From: Dorea_A sp016295505
GTDB taxonomy: Bacteria > Bacillota > Clostridia > Lachnospirales > Lachnospiraceae
DNA length: 64,000 nucleotides
Assembly: GCF_039832105.1 (NCBI RefSeq)
Contig: NZ_JBDOHS010000011.1
Span: 19,082-83,081, forward strand
Direction of reading: 5' to 3'
In this document: piece by piece, positions 42,459 to 50,639 of the stretch
Position numbering within the stretch: position 1 is the first letter of the stretch
Layout of the letters: every line of letters begins with the position of its first letter
Made by a program: the position numbers and the translations under genes
The notes under the pieces: model-generated
Seen by the model: only the letters and a program-made list of their open reading frames with translations
Databases searched by the model: none
What the model was told of the DNA's origin: nothing

Positions 42459-44801
42459 ATGACGCTAAAGGAATTACCGATCGGAAAAAGTGCAACCGTT
42501 CTTACGGTGGGCGGAGAAGGAGCTTTAAGACAACATTTTCTGGATATGGGTCTGATTCCGGGTGCAGATGTCACAATGGTCAAGTATGCACCGATGGGAG
42601 ACCCGGTAGAACTTCGGGTACATAGCTATGAGCTGACACTGAGACTGGCAGATGCCGAGAAGATTGATATTGATAATGTCAGAGATGCCGTTGAGGCACC
42701 GGAAAAGACGGAGAAAAAGAAGATTCCGCATCCGGGACTCGGAGAAGGCGGAAAATACCATGAGAAAGCAGATGAGAATCCACTTCCGGAGGGAACCACA
42801 CTGACATTTGCACTGGCAGGCAATCAGAACTGCGGGAAAACGACACTGTTTAATCAGCTGACCGGATCGAATCAGCATGTGGGAAATTTCCCGGGTGTTA
42901 CGGTAGACCGAAAAGACGGTGTCATCAAGGGACATGCGGATACACTGGTCACGGATCTTCCCGGTATCTATTCCATGTCTCCGTATTCCAGTGAGGAGAT
43001 TGTAACACGTAACTTTGTGCTGAATGAGCATCCAAAGGGAATTATCAATATTGTAGATGCGACAAATATCGAGCGGAACATGTATCTGACGATGCAGCTG
43101 ATGGAGCTGGATATTCCGATGGTTCTTGCGTTGAATATGATGGATGAAGTGCGGGAAAACGGCGGCTCCATCCTGGTCAATGAGATGGAGAATGAGCTGG
43201 GGATTCCGGTCATTCCGATCTCTGCGGCAAAGAATGAAGGAATCGATGAGCTGGTACAGCATGCGCTTCATGTGGCAAAGTATCAGGAGCGTCCGAGCAG
43301 ACAGGACTTCTGCGATGCAGACGACAACGGCGGAGCCGTGCACAGATGCCTGCATGGGATCATGCATCTGATCGAGGATCATGCAAAAGAAGCGGATATT
43401 CCGGTCCGGTTCGCGGCATGTAAGCTGGCAGAGGGAGATCAGCTGATCCTGGAGCAGCTTCATCTGGATCAGAATGAACAGGATCTGCTGGAGCATATTG
43501 TAAAGCAGATGGAGATGGAACGCGGTCTGGACCGCTCGGCTTCGATCGCGGATATGCGTTTTACATTTATTGAAAAAGTATGTAAAGAGACGGTAGTAAA
43601 GCCAAGGGAAAGTAAGGAACACTTAAGAAGTATGCGGATGGACAAGATCCTGACGGGAAAATATACGGCGATCCCATGCTTTATCGGAATTATGGCAGCA
43701 GTCTTCTGGCTGACCTTTAACGTGATCGGAGCGGCGCTTGCGGATCTTCTGGACCTTGGAGTCACGGCGCTTACGGATGCGGCAGATGCGGTGCTGACTG
43801 CATGGAATGTCAACGAGGTACTGCATTCTTTGGTGATTGACGGTATCTTCAATGGTGTGGGAAGTGTCTTAAGCTTCCTTCCGATCATCGTGACGCTGTT
43901 CTTCTTCCTGTCCATTCTGGAAGACAGTGGATATATGGCAAGAGTTGCATTTGTGATGGATAAGCTGCTCAGGAAGATCGGTCTGTCGGGTCGAAGTATT
44001 GTTCCGATGCTGATCGGATTTGGCTGTACGGTTCCGGGCGTTATGGCAAGCCGTACACTTCCGTCTGAGCGGGACCGTAAGATGACGATCCTGCTGACAC
44101 CATTTATGAGCTGTTCTGCCAAGCTTCCGATCTATGTGTTTTTTACAGCGGCATTCTTCCCGGAAAACGGGGCAGTAGTAATGATCGCGCTGTACTTCGG
44201 AGGCATTCTTGCCGGAATCCTGATGGCGATCTTGCTTCGCGGAACGATGTTCCGGGGAGAAGCAGTTCCGTTTGTTATGGAGCTTCCGAATTACAGGATG
44301 CCGGGAGCGAAGAATGTCGGACAGTTGTTGTGGGAAAAAGCAAAAGATTTTCTGCAGAGAGCATTTACGGTCATCTTTATCGCAACGATTGTCATCTGGT
44401 TTTTGCAGACATTTGATCTGCATATGAATGTAGTTACGGATTCACAGAACAGTATTCTGGCAATGATCGCCGGAGTGATCGCACCGGTATTTGCTCCGCT
44501 GGGATTCGGAGACTGGAGGATCTCTACGGCTCTGATTACCGGTTTTATGGCAAAGGAAAGTGTCGTGTCGACACTTTCGGTACTGTTCGGAACGACCGCA
44601 CAGCTGACAGGTGTAATCACACCGCTGGCGGCAGCCAGTCTTCTGGCGTTTTGCCTGCTGTATACACCATGTGTTGCGGCTGTGGCATCGATCAAGAGAG
44701 AACTTGGAACCGGATGGGCAGCCGGAGTTGTAGTCGGTCAGTGTGTGATAGCATGGCTGGCGGCTTTTCTGGTAAAATGTGTCGGAATGTTATTGATATA
44801 A
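42459..44801 (+). CDS. feoB: FeoA-FeoB fusion, ferrous iron importer
   Basis: 780 residues. Residues 1-75 are a FeoA SH3-like domain (QHFLDMGLIPGADVTMVKYA), a linker to about 112, then FeoB: G1 GNQNCGKTT (121-129), G2/G3 NFPGVTVDR and DLPGIYSM, G4 NMMD, the helical NFeoB domain, and about ten membrane segments with two Gate motifs (IGFGCTVPGVMASRT, CLLYTPCVAAVASI). It imports Fe2+ driven or regulated by GTP. The fusion replaces separate feoA and feoB. No small FeoC follows. Confidence 0.96.
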   Translation: MTLKELPIGKSATVLTVGGEGALRQHFLDMGLIPGADVTMVKYAPMGDPVELRVHSYELTLRLADAEKIDIDNVRDAVEAPEKTEKKKIPHPGLGEGGKYHEKADENPLPEGTTLTFALAGNQNCGKTTLFNQLTGSNQHVGNFPGVTVDRKDGVIKGHADTLVTDLPGIYSMSPYSSEEIVTRNFVLNEHPKGIINIVDATNIERNMYLTMQLMELDIPMVLALNMMDEVRENGGSILVNEMENELGIPVIPISAAKNEGIDELVQHALHVAKYQERPSRQDFCDADDNGGAVHRCLHGIMHLIEDHAKEADIPVRFAACKLAEGDQLILEQLHLDQNEQDLLEHIVKQMEMERGLDRSASIADMRFTFIEKVCKETVVKPRESKEHLRSMRMDKILTGKYTAIPCFIGIMAAVFWLTFNVIGAALADLLDLGVTALTDAADAVLTAWNVNEVLHSLVIDGIFNGVGSVLSFLPIIVTLFFFLSILEDSGYMARVAFVMDKLLRKIGLSGRSIVPMLIGFGCTVPGVMASRTLPSERDRKMTILLTPFMSCSAKLPIYVFFTAAFFPENGAVVMIALYFGGILAGILMAILLRGTMFRGEAVPFVMELPNYRMPGAKNVGQLLWEKAKDFLQRAFTVIFIATIVIWFLQTFDLHMNVVTDSQNSILAMIAGVIAPVFAPLGFGDWRISTALITGFMAKESVVSTLSVLFGTTAQLTGVITPLAAASLLAFCLLYTPCVAAVASIKRELGTGWAAGVVVGQCVIAWLAAFLVKCVGMLLI

Positions 44802-44868
44802 ATATACGGTTGATATAAGAATATTATGGATATGAGAATCCTGTCTGTACAGAGACGTCTGTCAATGA

Positions 44869-44917
44869 GAAAAACAGCAGTCCGAGGAAGAGTGATCTTC
44901 CGGGCTGCTGTTTTTCT
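44869..44917. terminator. Bidirectional terminator between feoAB and the HgdB-type gene
   Basis: AAAAACAGCAG-CCGAGGAAGA pairs with TCTTCC-GG-TGCTGTTTTT; A and T runs on both sides suit both strands. Confidence 0.85.
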
Positions 44918-44937
44918 GAGTATAGGAAAGCAGATGT

Positions 44938-46089
44938 CTATAACATTTCAATGAATGCGGCGATACGGGTATTCAGCTGTCCGATATCTGCCTGTGAATA
45001 ATCGGTTTCTACATTAATGTATGGAAGTCCCTTCTGTTCATTGACGAATCTGCGGATCGCAAGAGTCTCTACATTATAAGTATGGCATGCCTGCAGAGTC
45101 ATCTCCAGGACACCGTCTACCTTGTATTCATCGATCAGTCTTCCGAGCAGCTCCAGTCTGTTCGGGTTTGGAGTCATGACAGAGCATCCGATGTTCAGAT
45201 AACGTCTTGCGAGTGCATCGTATACATCCGGATTGTCTTCATCTACCAGCTTGTCGATGGATTTGGCACCGCTGCAGTTCTCGTAGGTTACAACGACACC
45301 ACCGTTGTCTTCTACTGCACGGATGACTTTCTCCGTTGCGCCTCCGATCGGACATCCGGTGATCAGAATACGCGGCTTTTTCTCCAGCATCTTTCCTTCT
45401 GCATATTCCGCATTGATCTTTGCGGTCAGTGCATCCACCTCTGCCGGGATGGCAGAACGGTCAAACTTGAAGCCGCTTCCATATAATACCTTGAACAGAT
45501 CCTGACCGGTGATCGGAGCCGGGTCATTCTGCATCACAGAGTACAGATTCTTTAACGAACGTCTTACTTTATTCTCTTCCCTGATCGCTGCACGGATATC
45601 ATCTTCCGTAATCGTTACATTGAATTTTTTCTCCAGATATTCTTTGAAGCGGATGATCTCGCTCTTCCAGAGCTTTAATGCCTCTTCCCCCTGTGTGTTT
45701 GGGAGTTCCATGATAAATACGTCTTTAAATTCGCGCATATATTCATACATTTTCTTTTTTCCGTCACATGTAGTCTCTCCTACAACTACATCTGAGAAGT
45801 AGAAAAATGGGCATTTATCCGTTTTCGCAAATCCATAACTGGACTTGATCAGTGGACAGAGATTCTTCGGCAGATCTTTTTCTGCCTCTGCGATGGTCTC
45901 ATCGGATGTAGAGCATAATCCTACAGTTGCGGCACCCATCGCCATGGCAATCTCTTTCGGGAAATAAGTACAGTATGCTCCGACAACCGGAACGCCTTTG
46001 TCCTTTAATGTTTTTACTGCCAGAAAGGAATTCTTTCTCTGCTCGGCAAATTCTTCAAATACCTCCGGCAAATCTTTAATTACTTCCAT
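44938..46089 (-). CDS. 2-hydroxyacyl-CoA dehydratase D-component-like protein (double-cubane type), copy 1
   Basis: 383 residues. The HgdB/YjiM family signatures are in place: GAYCTYFPKEIAMAMGA, NLCPLIKSS, KCPFFYFSD, GETTCDGKKK, TYENCSGAKS and GCSVMTPNPNR, the last two providing further cysteines. Proteins of this set without a partner subunit are double-cubane cluster proteins ([8Fe-9S]), reduced by an ATP-hydrolysing activase. It is divergent from the cysteine desulfurase-copy 2-DUF3343-activase group starting at 46289. The substrate is unknown; amino-acid dehydration by CoA thioesters is the alternative. Confidence 0.85.
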   Translation of the reverse strand: MEVIKDLPEVFEEFAEQRKNSFLAVKTLKDKGVPVVGAYCTYFPKEIAMAMGAATVGLCSTSDETIAEAEKDLPKNLCPLIKSSYGFAKTDKCPFFYFSDVVVGETTCDGKKKMYEYMREFKDVFIMELPNTQGEEALKLWKSEIIRFKEYLEKKFNVTITEDDIRAAIREENKVRRSLKNLYSVMQNDPAPITGQDLFKVLYGSGFKFDRSAIPAEVDALTAKINAEYAEGKMLEKKPRILITGCPIGGATEKVIRAVEDNGGVVVTYENCSGAKSIDKLVDEDNPDVYDALARRYLNIGCSVMTPNPNRLELLGRLIDEYKVDGVLEMTLQACHTYNVETLAIRRFVNEQKGLPYINVETDYSQADIGQLNTRIAAFIEML

Positions 46090-46288
46090 ATGTATACCTC
46101 CGTATCATGCGTTGTTTCATATAAGATATCATAGCATTAGTTTTATTGGTTCGGTAATAGGAAATATTGATATATGAGTATAACTATAGAAGAATTCTAT
46201 AAGAAATAACTGGACCGTATGGATGACGCGTTCACAGATTAATAAATATCTGTTACAATAGATGTAATGTTGATAGGGAGGAGTCAGT

Positions 46289-47443
46289 ATGGGGAAACGG
46301 ATCTATTTTGACAACGGAAGTACTTCCTGGCCGAAGGCGCCGAAAGTGGCGGAAGCGATGGCGGGGCTTCTGGAACAGGGTGCATACAATATTAACCGGG
46401 GAAATTATGAAGGAGCTTATGAGGTGGAAGGCCTGGTGCTGGAGACGCGGATGCAGATTGCAAGGCTGTTCCATGCCTCGGATTCCAGGTGTGTGATCTT
46501 TACACCGGGGATCACGCATTCGCTGAATTACTTTATTAAGGGATTTTTAAAAAGCGGGGATCATGTTCTGGTGACCGGCATGGAACACAATGCGGTTATG
46601 CGTCCGTTAAAACAGATGGAAGGAAGAGGTGTGAACTATGACATGGTGCGCACCGCAGCGGACGGCACAGTACTGCCGGAGGATGTGGAACGCGCGATCC
46701 GCCCGGATACCCGGGCAGTAATCATGCTGCATGCATCGAACGTATGTGGCACCATCGTACCGATCCGTGAGATCGGAGAGATCTGTGAACGTCATCATCT
46801 GTTCTTTGCGGTGGATACGGCACAGAGCGCCGGCACAATCGATGTGGACATGCAGGCTTGTCATATTGATTTTCTTGCATTTACGGGACATAAGGGATTG
46901 CTTGGACCCCAGGGGATCGGAGGATTTCTGATCTCGGAAGCTCTGGACGGGGAGATGACGCCCTATATCGCAGGCGGCACCGGAAGTCAGTCGGATTCTC
47001 TGGATATGCCGGATTATCTGCCGGATAAATATGAGAGCGGAACGCTGAATCTGCCGGGCATCATCGGTCTGCATGCGGCGCTTTCCTATCTGGAAGAGAC
47101 CGGGATTGGGACGATCCATCAGAAAAAGATGGCGCTGACACAGTATTTTCTGGAATGTGTGCAGGAGCTTCCGGGAATCCGGATCGCCGGAAAGCAGGAT
47201 ATCAGAGACCGTGTGGCCGTGGTCTCGCTGGACTTTGAAGGAGCAGACAATGCAGTGGTGGCATTTGAACTGGAACAGCAGTACGGCATCATGACACGGG
47301 TGGGGCTTCACTGTGCACCGATGGCACATAAGGCTCTCCATACGTATCCGCAGGGAACCGTGCGTTTTGCATTTGGTATGACGAATACCAGAGAAGAGAT
47401 TGACTGTTGCATCGAAGGAATCCGGGAGATACTGGGTATATAG
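46289..47443 (+). CDS. Cysteine desulfurase-like aminotransferase class V
   Basis: 384 residues. FDNGSTSWPKAP opening, His of FTGHKGLLGPQG with PLP Lys, and the SGTLNLPGIIGL segment are typical of the Csd/NifS family; the catalytic Cys candidate lies in VGLHCAPMAHKAL. It would release sulfur (or selenium) from cysteine. Placed first in a group with HgdB-type copy 2, a DUF3343 protein and the activase, it may feed sulfur for the double-cubane cluster. GGGAGGAGTCAGT precedes the ATG. Confidence 0.88.
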   Translation: MGKRIYFDNGSTSWPKAPKVAEAMAGLLEQGAYNINRGNYEGAYEVEGLVLETRMQIARLFHASDSRCVIFTPGITHSLNYFIKGFLKSGDHVLVTGMEHNAVMRPLKQMEGRGVNYDMVRTAADGTVLPEDVERAIRPDTRAVIMLHASNVCGTIVPIREIGEICERHHLFFAVDTAQSAGTIDVDMQACHIDFLAFTGHKGLLGPQGIGGFLISEALDGEMTPYIAGGTGSQSDSLDMPDYLPDKYESGTLNLPGIIGLHAALSYLEETGIGTIHQKKMALTQYFLECVQELPGIRIAGKQDIRDRVAVVSLDFEGADNAVVAFELEQQYGIMTRVGLHCAPMAHKALHTYPQGTVRFAFGMTNTREEIDCCIEGIREILGI

Positions 47444-47574
47444 AAATATCAAATAAATGAAGATATTATATAAAAAATAACGATAACCAATCGGTTTGGT
47501 ATGCATTGCTCTTGGCTCCTAAAAATGGTACGGTTGACTTATCAAAAAGTCATTCGAAACAGGAGGAAAATAAT

Positions 47575-48849
47575 ATGGCTGATTATCGTAAAATGTGGGA
47601 AGATCTGGGGATGAACCTTGAAATGCACGATCAATTGTGTGAGGTGCTTCCGCAGGCATTTGGAGATGTGTTCTTATCCCAGGAAAATCGTCCGGACAGT
47701 ATGGACTATTACAATATGGTTGTGGCAGATATCCATGGCATCCGGCCGGCAGAACTGATTGAACATCAGAAAAAAGGCGGAAAAGTGTTCGGTACATTCT
47801 GTGTATACGTTCCGGATGAGATCGTATTTGCGGCAGATGCAATTGCAACCGGATTGTGCGGCGGATCCCAGTTCTGGGTACCGGGCGGCGAGAAAGTGCT
47901 TCCAACCAACACCTGTCCATTGATCAAAGCGTCTGTAGGCGCAAGACTGGATCGTACCTGTCCGTTCTTCCGGATTGCAGATATGTATATTGGAGAAACA
48001 ACCTGCGACGGCAAGAAGAAAGCATGGGAGATTCTGGGAGAGGACGTACCGGTGCATGTGATGGATCTTCCGCAGATGAAACGTGCAAAAGACGTAAAAG
48101 CATGGGCAGAAGAGATCGAGACATTCAAGAATGTAGTGGAAGAATTTACCGGCAACGAAGTAACTGCAGAGAAACTTGCCGACAGCATTAAGCTCATCAA
48201 CAATAAGAGAAAAGCACTGGCACGTCTGTACGACCTTCGTAAGAATGAAAATCTCCCGATCAGCGGCCGTGATGTACTTCTGATCTCTCAGATTGCATTC
48301 TATGATGATCCGGCAAGATTCACACAGATGACCAACAAGCTGTGTGACGAACTGGATCAGCGCGTAAAAGACGGTGTGAGTGTCGTTCCTGCAGGAACCA
48401 AACGTATCATGCTGACCGGAACACCACTTGCAATTCCGAACTGGAAGTTACATAATATAGTAGAGACGAGCGGCGGCGCGGTTGTCTGTGAAGAAATGTG
48501 TACCGGAACCAGATACTTCGAGAATCTGGTGGATGAGACGAAGACAACACTTCCGGAGCAGTACATGGCACTCGCAGAGAGATACATGAACATCAACTGT
48601 GCATGCTTCACACCAAACAGCGGCCGTATCGATGATATCTTACGTCTCGCAAAAGAATATAAGGTGGACGGTATCATTGATGTGAACCTGAAGTTCTGTA
48701 ATCTGTACGACACAGAAGGATACTTCGTAGAACGCGCAATGAAAGAAGCCGGAATCCCTGTACTTGGCATCGAGACAGATTATACAGACAGTGATGCACA
48801 GCAGCTTCGTACCAGAGTCAGTGCATTCATAGAGATGCTGAACAACTAG
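47575..48849 (+). CDS. 2-hydroxyacyl-CoA dehydratase D-component-like protein (double-cubane type), copy 2
   Basis: 424 residues from the ATG at 47575 (AGGAGGAAAATAAT ahead); upstream in-frame codons lack a site. It has the same set of cysteine motifs as copy 1: GTFCVYVPDEIVFAADA, TNTCPLIKAS, RTCPFFRIAD, GETTCDGKKK, EEMCTGTRY and NINCACFTPNSGR, plus an extra N-terminal stretch. The C-terminal ETDYTDSDAQQLRTRVSAFI matches copy 1 closely. Two copies and one activase suggest two substrates or a heteromer. Confidence 0.85.
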   Translation: MADYRKMWEDLGMNLEMHDQLCEVLPQAFGDVFLSQENRPDSMDYYNMVVADIHGIRPAELIEHQKKGGKVFGTFCVYVPDEIVFAADAIATGLCGGSQFWVPGGEKVLPTNTCPLIKASVGARLDRTCPFFRIADMYIGETTCDGKKKAWEILGEDVPVHVMDLPQMKRAKDVKAWAEEIETFKNVVEEFTGNEVTAEKLADSIKLINNKRKALARLYDLRKNENLPISGRDVLLISQIAFYDDPARFTQMTNKLCDELDQRVKDGVSVVPAGTKRIMLTGTPLAIPNWKLHNIVETSGGAVVCEEMCTGTRYFENLVDETKTTLPEQYMALAERYMNINCACFTPNSGRIDDILRLAKEYKVDGIIDVNLKFCNLYDTEGYFVERAMKEAGIPVLGIETDYTDSDAQQLRTRVSAFIEMLNN

Positions 48850-48918
48850 GATAGAGATACTGAGCAACCAGGCTCGGATGTGAGCTGTAACAGATTCATA
48901 TTCAAAAGAGGTGTTCTT

Positions 48919-49179
48919 ATGCCACAGATCCAGCATTATGTGCTATTTCCCAATCATGACAACGGGATGCGCCTGTATCATGAATTAAAAGCTCTGGGAA
49001 TCCGGGCGACCATCGCTCCGACACCCAGATCTGCCAGCAAGTGCTGCGGAATCTCCTTACTGGTGCAGGAACAGGATATCGATGCGATCAAGTCCTGTAT
49101 CGAGGAACATCAGATCGAGATTCTGAAATTCGCTGCCATCGAGCGGGATGTGAACTCCCGGCGGGATAAGTATTGCTAA
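48919..49179 (+). CDS. DUF3343 (putative Se/S carrier-like) protein
   Basis: 86 residues from the ATG at 48919 (AAAAGAGGTGTTCTT ahead). HYVLFPNHDNGMRLYHELKA then APTPRSASKCCGISLLV is the DUF3343 pattern with a conserved Cys pair (CC). The family was linked to selenium or sulfur transfer by gene context. Its place beside a cysteine desulfurase fits a sulfur/selenium relay. Ends in RRDKYC, another Cys. Confidence 0.8.
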   Translation: MPQIQHYVLFPNHDNGMRLYHELKALGIRATIAPTPRSASKCCGISLLVQEQDIDAIKSCIEEHQIEILKFAAIERDVNSRRDKYC

Positions 49180-49233
49180 AGAGGCAATACAGACAACAAG
49201 AAGCAAGTCTTAAAATGAAATGAGGTAAAAAAG

Positions 49234-49995
49234 ATGAACTATATAGGAATTGACATCGGATCCACTGCATCCAAAGTAGTCGTGAAAGGAGATGCAGATA
49301 TCCAGTTTGTTCTGCCGACGGGATGGAGCAGCAAAGAGACCTGTATGACGATCAAAGAGCGTCTGCTGGAGAGCGGCGTGGACGTTCTGTCCGAGGACTC
49401 GAAAGTAGTGGCTACGGGATATGGACGTGTGGCAGTAGATTTTGCAGATCATGTAATCACGGAGATCACATGCCATGCAAGAGGCGGACGTGATATGGCC
49501 GGAGATGACTGTGCCATCATAGATGTGGGCGGTCAGGATACCAAGATCATTCTTGTGGGAAACGGCATGGTCCAGGATTTCCAGATGAACGACAAATGCT
49601 CCGCAGGAACCGGAAAGTTCCTGGAGATCATGGCAAACCGTCTGGGAGTAACACTTCAGGAACTCTTTGATATGGCGGATGCTGGAAAAGTCCTGCCGAT
49701 CAGTTCACTGTGTACTGTGTTTGCAGAATCCGAAGTCATCAATTACATCGGAGAGGGGCAGAAAAGAGAAGATATTGCTGCCGGAGTTGTTGATTCCGTG
49801 GCGAATAAAGTTGCTCAGCTCGCCCAGAAGAAAAACCTGCCCGATAAGGTGATTCTGACAGGCGGATTAAGCAACAGTACTTACTTTACCAGAATCCTTT
49901 CCGAAAAACTGGGACAGACGGTAGAACCGACAGAAAACGGAAGATACGCAGGAGCACTGGGGGCTGCACTGCTGGCAAAAGAGAAAAAGAGATAA
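49234..49995 (+). CDS. Acyl-CoA dehydratase activase / double-cubane reductase ATPase
   Basis: 253 residues, BadF/BadG/BcrA/BcrD family. ASKHA ATPase motifs GIDIGSTASKVVVKG and IIDVGGQDTKIILVG; the two cluster cysteines in NDKCSAGTGKFLEIM and SSLCTVFAESEV form the [4Fe-4S] bridging a homodimer. ATP hydrolysis pushes low-potential electrons into the partner's cluster. Last gene of the group with copy 2. The stop codon lies inside a small tandem repeat. Confidence 0.93.
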   Translation: MNYIGIDIGSTASKVVVKGDADIQFVLPTGWSSKETCMTIKERLLESGVDVLSEDSKVVATGYGRVAVDFADHVITEITCHARGGRDMAGDDCAIIDVGGQDTKIILVGNGMVQDFQMNDKCSAGTGKFLEIMANRLGVTLQELFDMADAGKVLPISSLCTVFAESEVINYIGEGQKREDIAAGVVDSVANKVAQLAQKKNLPDKVILTGGLSNSTYFTRILSEKLGQTVEPTENGRYAGALGAALLAKEKKR

Positions 49996-50020
49996 AGAGA
50001 TAAAGAGATAAAGAGATAAA
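49989..50020 (+). repeat. GAGATAAA x4 tandem repeat
   Basis: Four exact copies of an 8-bp unit beginning within the last codons of the activase gene, whose stop codon is in the first copy. Confidence 0.9.
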
Positions 50021-50067
50021 GAGAAAACTGAATCCGTAAGATTCATCCAACTATCACATAAGGAAGA

Positions 50068-50112
50068 AAAAGACCCGATAAATCGAGAGAAAGATTTGTC
50101 GGGTCTTTTGTT
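50068..50112 (+). terminator. Terminator after the activase gene
   Basis: AAAAGACCCGA (50068-50078) pairs with TCGGGTCTTTT (50099-50109). Confidence 0.85.
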
Positions 50113-50223
50113 GTGGTGCGCTATAGTATCCTTCGACTGCACCATAGTGGATTAGGCAAATAGAAAGAAGAATTACATGGAATCTATCTGCCTGAAACTG
50201 AGAAAAGAAGGGGCGTAGGAGCA

Positions 50224-50264
50224 GGTTTTTCAGATAGAATGAGGGAAAACGAAGATTCTATCTG
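50224..50264. repeat. CAGATAGA inverted-repeat element, copy B
   Basis: CAGATAGAAT (50231-50240) and ATTCTATCTG (50255-50264) are a perfect 10-bp inverted repeat with a 14-base loop, preceded by GGTTTTT. Another TCTATCTG lies at 50183-50190. Confidence 0.7.
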
Positions 50265-50412
50265 ATATAAAGCAAGATAAAGGTGAAAATTAAGCAGATA
50301 GGAAATGGAATTATAAAAGATGATATCTGAACTGAAAGATATATTAAGTCAAGAAAAGTAAAATTCTAATTAGAAGCAAGATTCATTCAAATATCATGTA
50401 AAGAAGACAAAA

Positions 50413-50456
50413 AGATTTGATAAAAATGTGTGGATTTATCAGATCTTTTTTTTTGT
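50413..50456 (+). terminator. Second terminator copy
   Basis: AAAGATTTGATAAA pairs imperfectly with TTTATCAGATCTTT, with a run of eight T or more. Part of the duplicated module. Confidence 0.6.
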
Positions 50457-50621
50457 CGAAAAAAGTCGATTGAAAATTCTAAATATATATAATTGTAATG
50501 TTTAATTATAAGTTAATTTGTGGTAATATAAAGAAAATTGATGATAAAAATGAAATAATGTTTAAAAATGTAGAATGGATAAAGAAAAACTAAAATTTGA
50601 AATAGAAAAAAGGAGAGGGAG

Positions 50622-50639
50622 AAAAGGAGAAAGAAGATT
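50622..50639 (+). promoter_or_regulatory. Ribosome binding site and ATT start of the RHS gene
   Basis: AAAAGGAGA (50622-50630) is followed by 7 bases and ATT (50637). No ATG, GTG or TTG is in frame between the upstream stop (50598) and TTG at 50670. Starting at ATT gives a full signal peptide; starting at 50670 removes its charged N-terminus and leaves no binding site. Confidence 0.6.

Larger units (their letters stand above)
49996..50636. other. 641-bp intergenic region with duplicated terminator module
   Basis: No gene found. A module of about 75 bp occurs twice (from about 50038 and from about 50381): it starts AAGATTCAT, then CAA and TATCA, TAA-GAAGA, and ends in a hairpin with T run. 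Between the two lies the CAGATAGA element. The last 60 bases lead into the RHS gene. Confidence 0.6.

Noticed and set aside
42525..43622. Open frame of 365 codons on the minus strand
   Set aside because: Antisense to feoAB; His/Gln/Leu-rich translation typical of a reverse-strand shadow, with no family features.
46607..47506. Open frame of 299 codons on the minus strand
   Set aside because: Antisense to the cysteine desulfurase gene; no ribosome binding site and no domain features.
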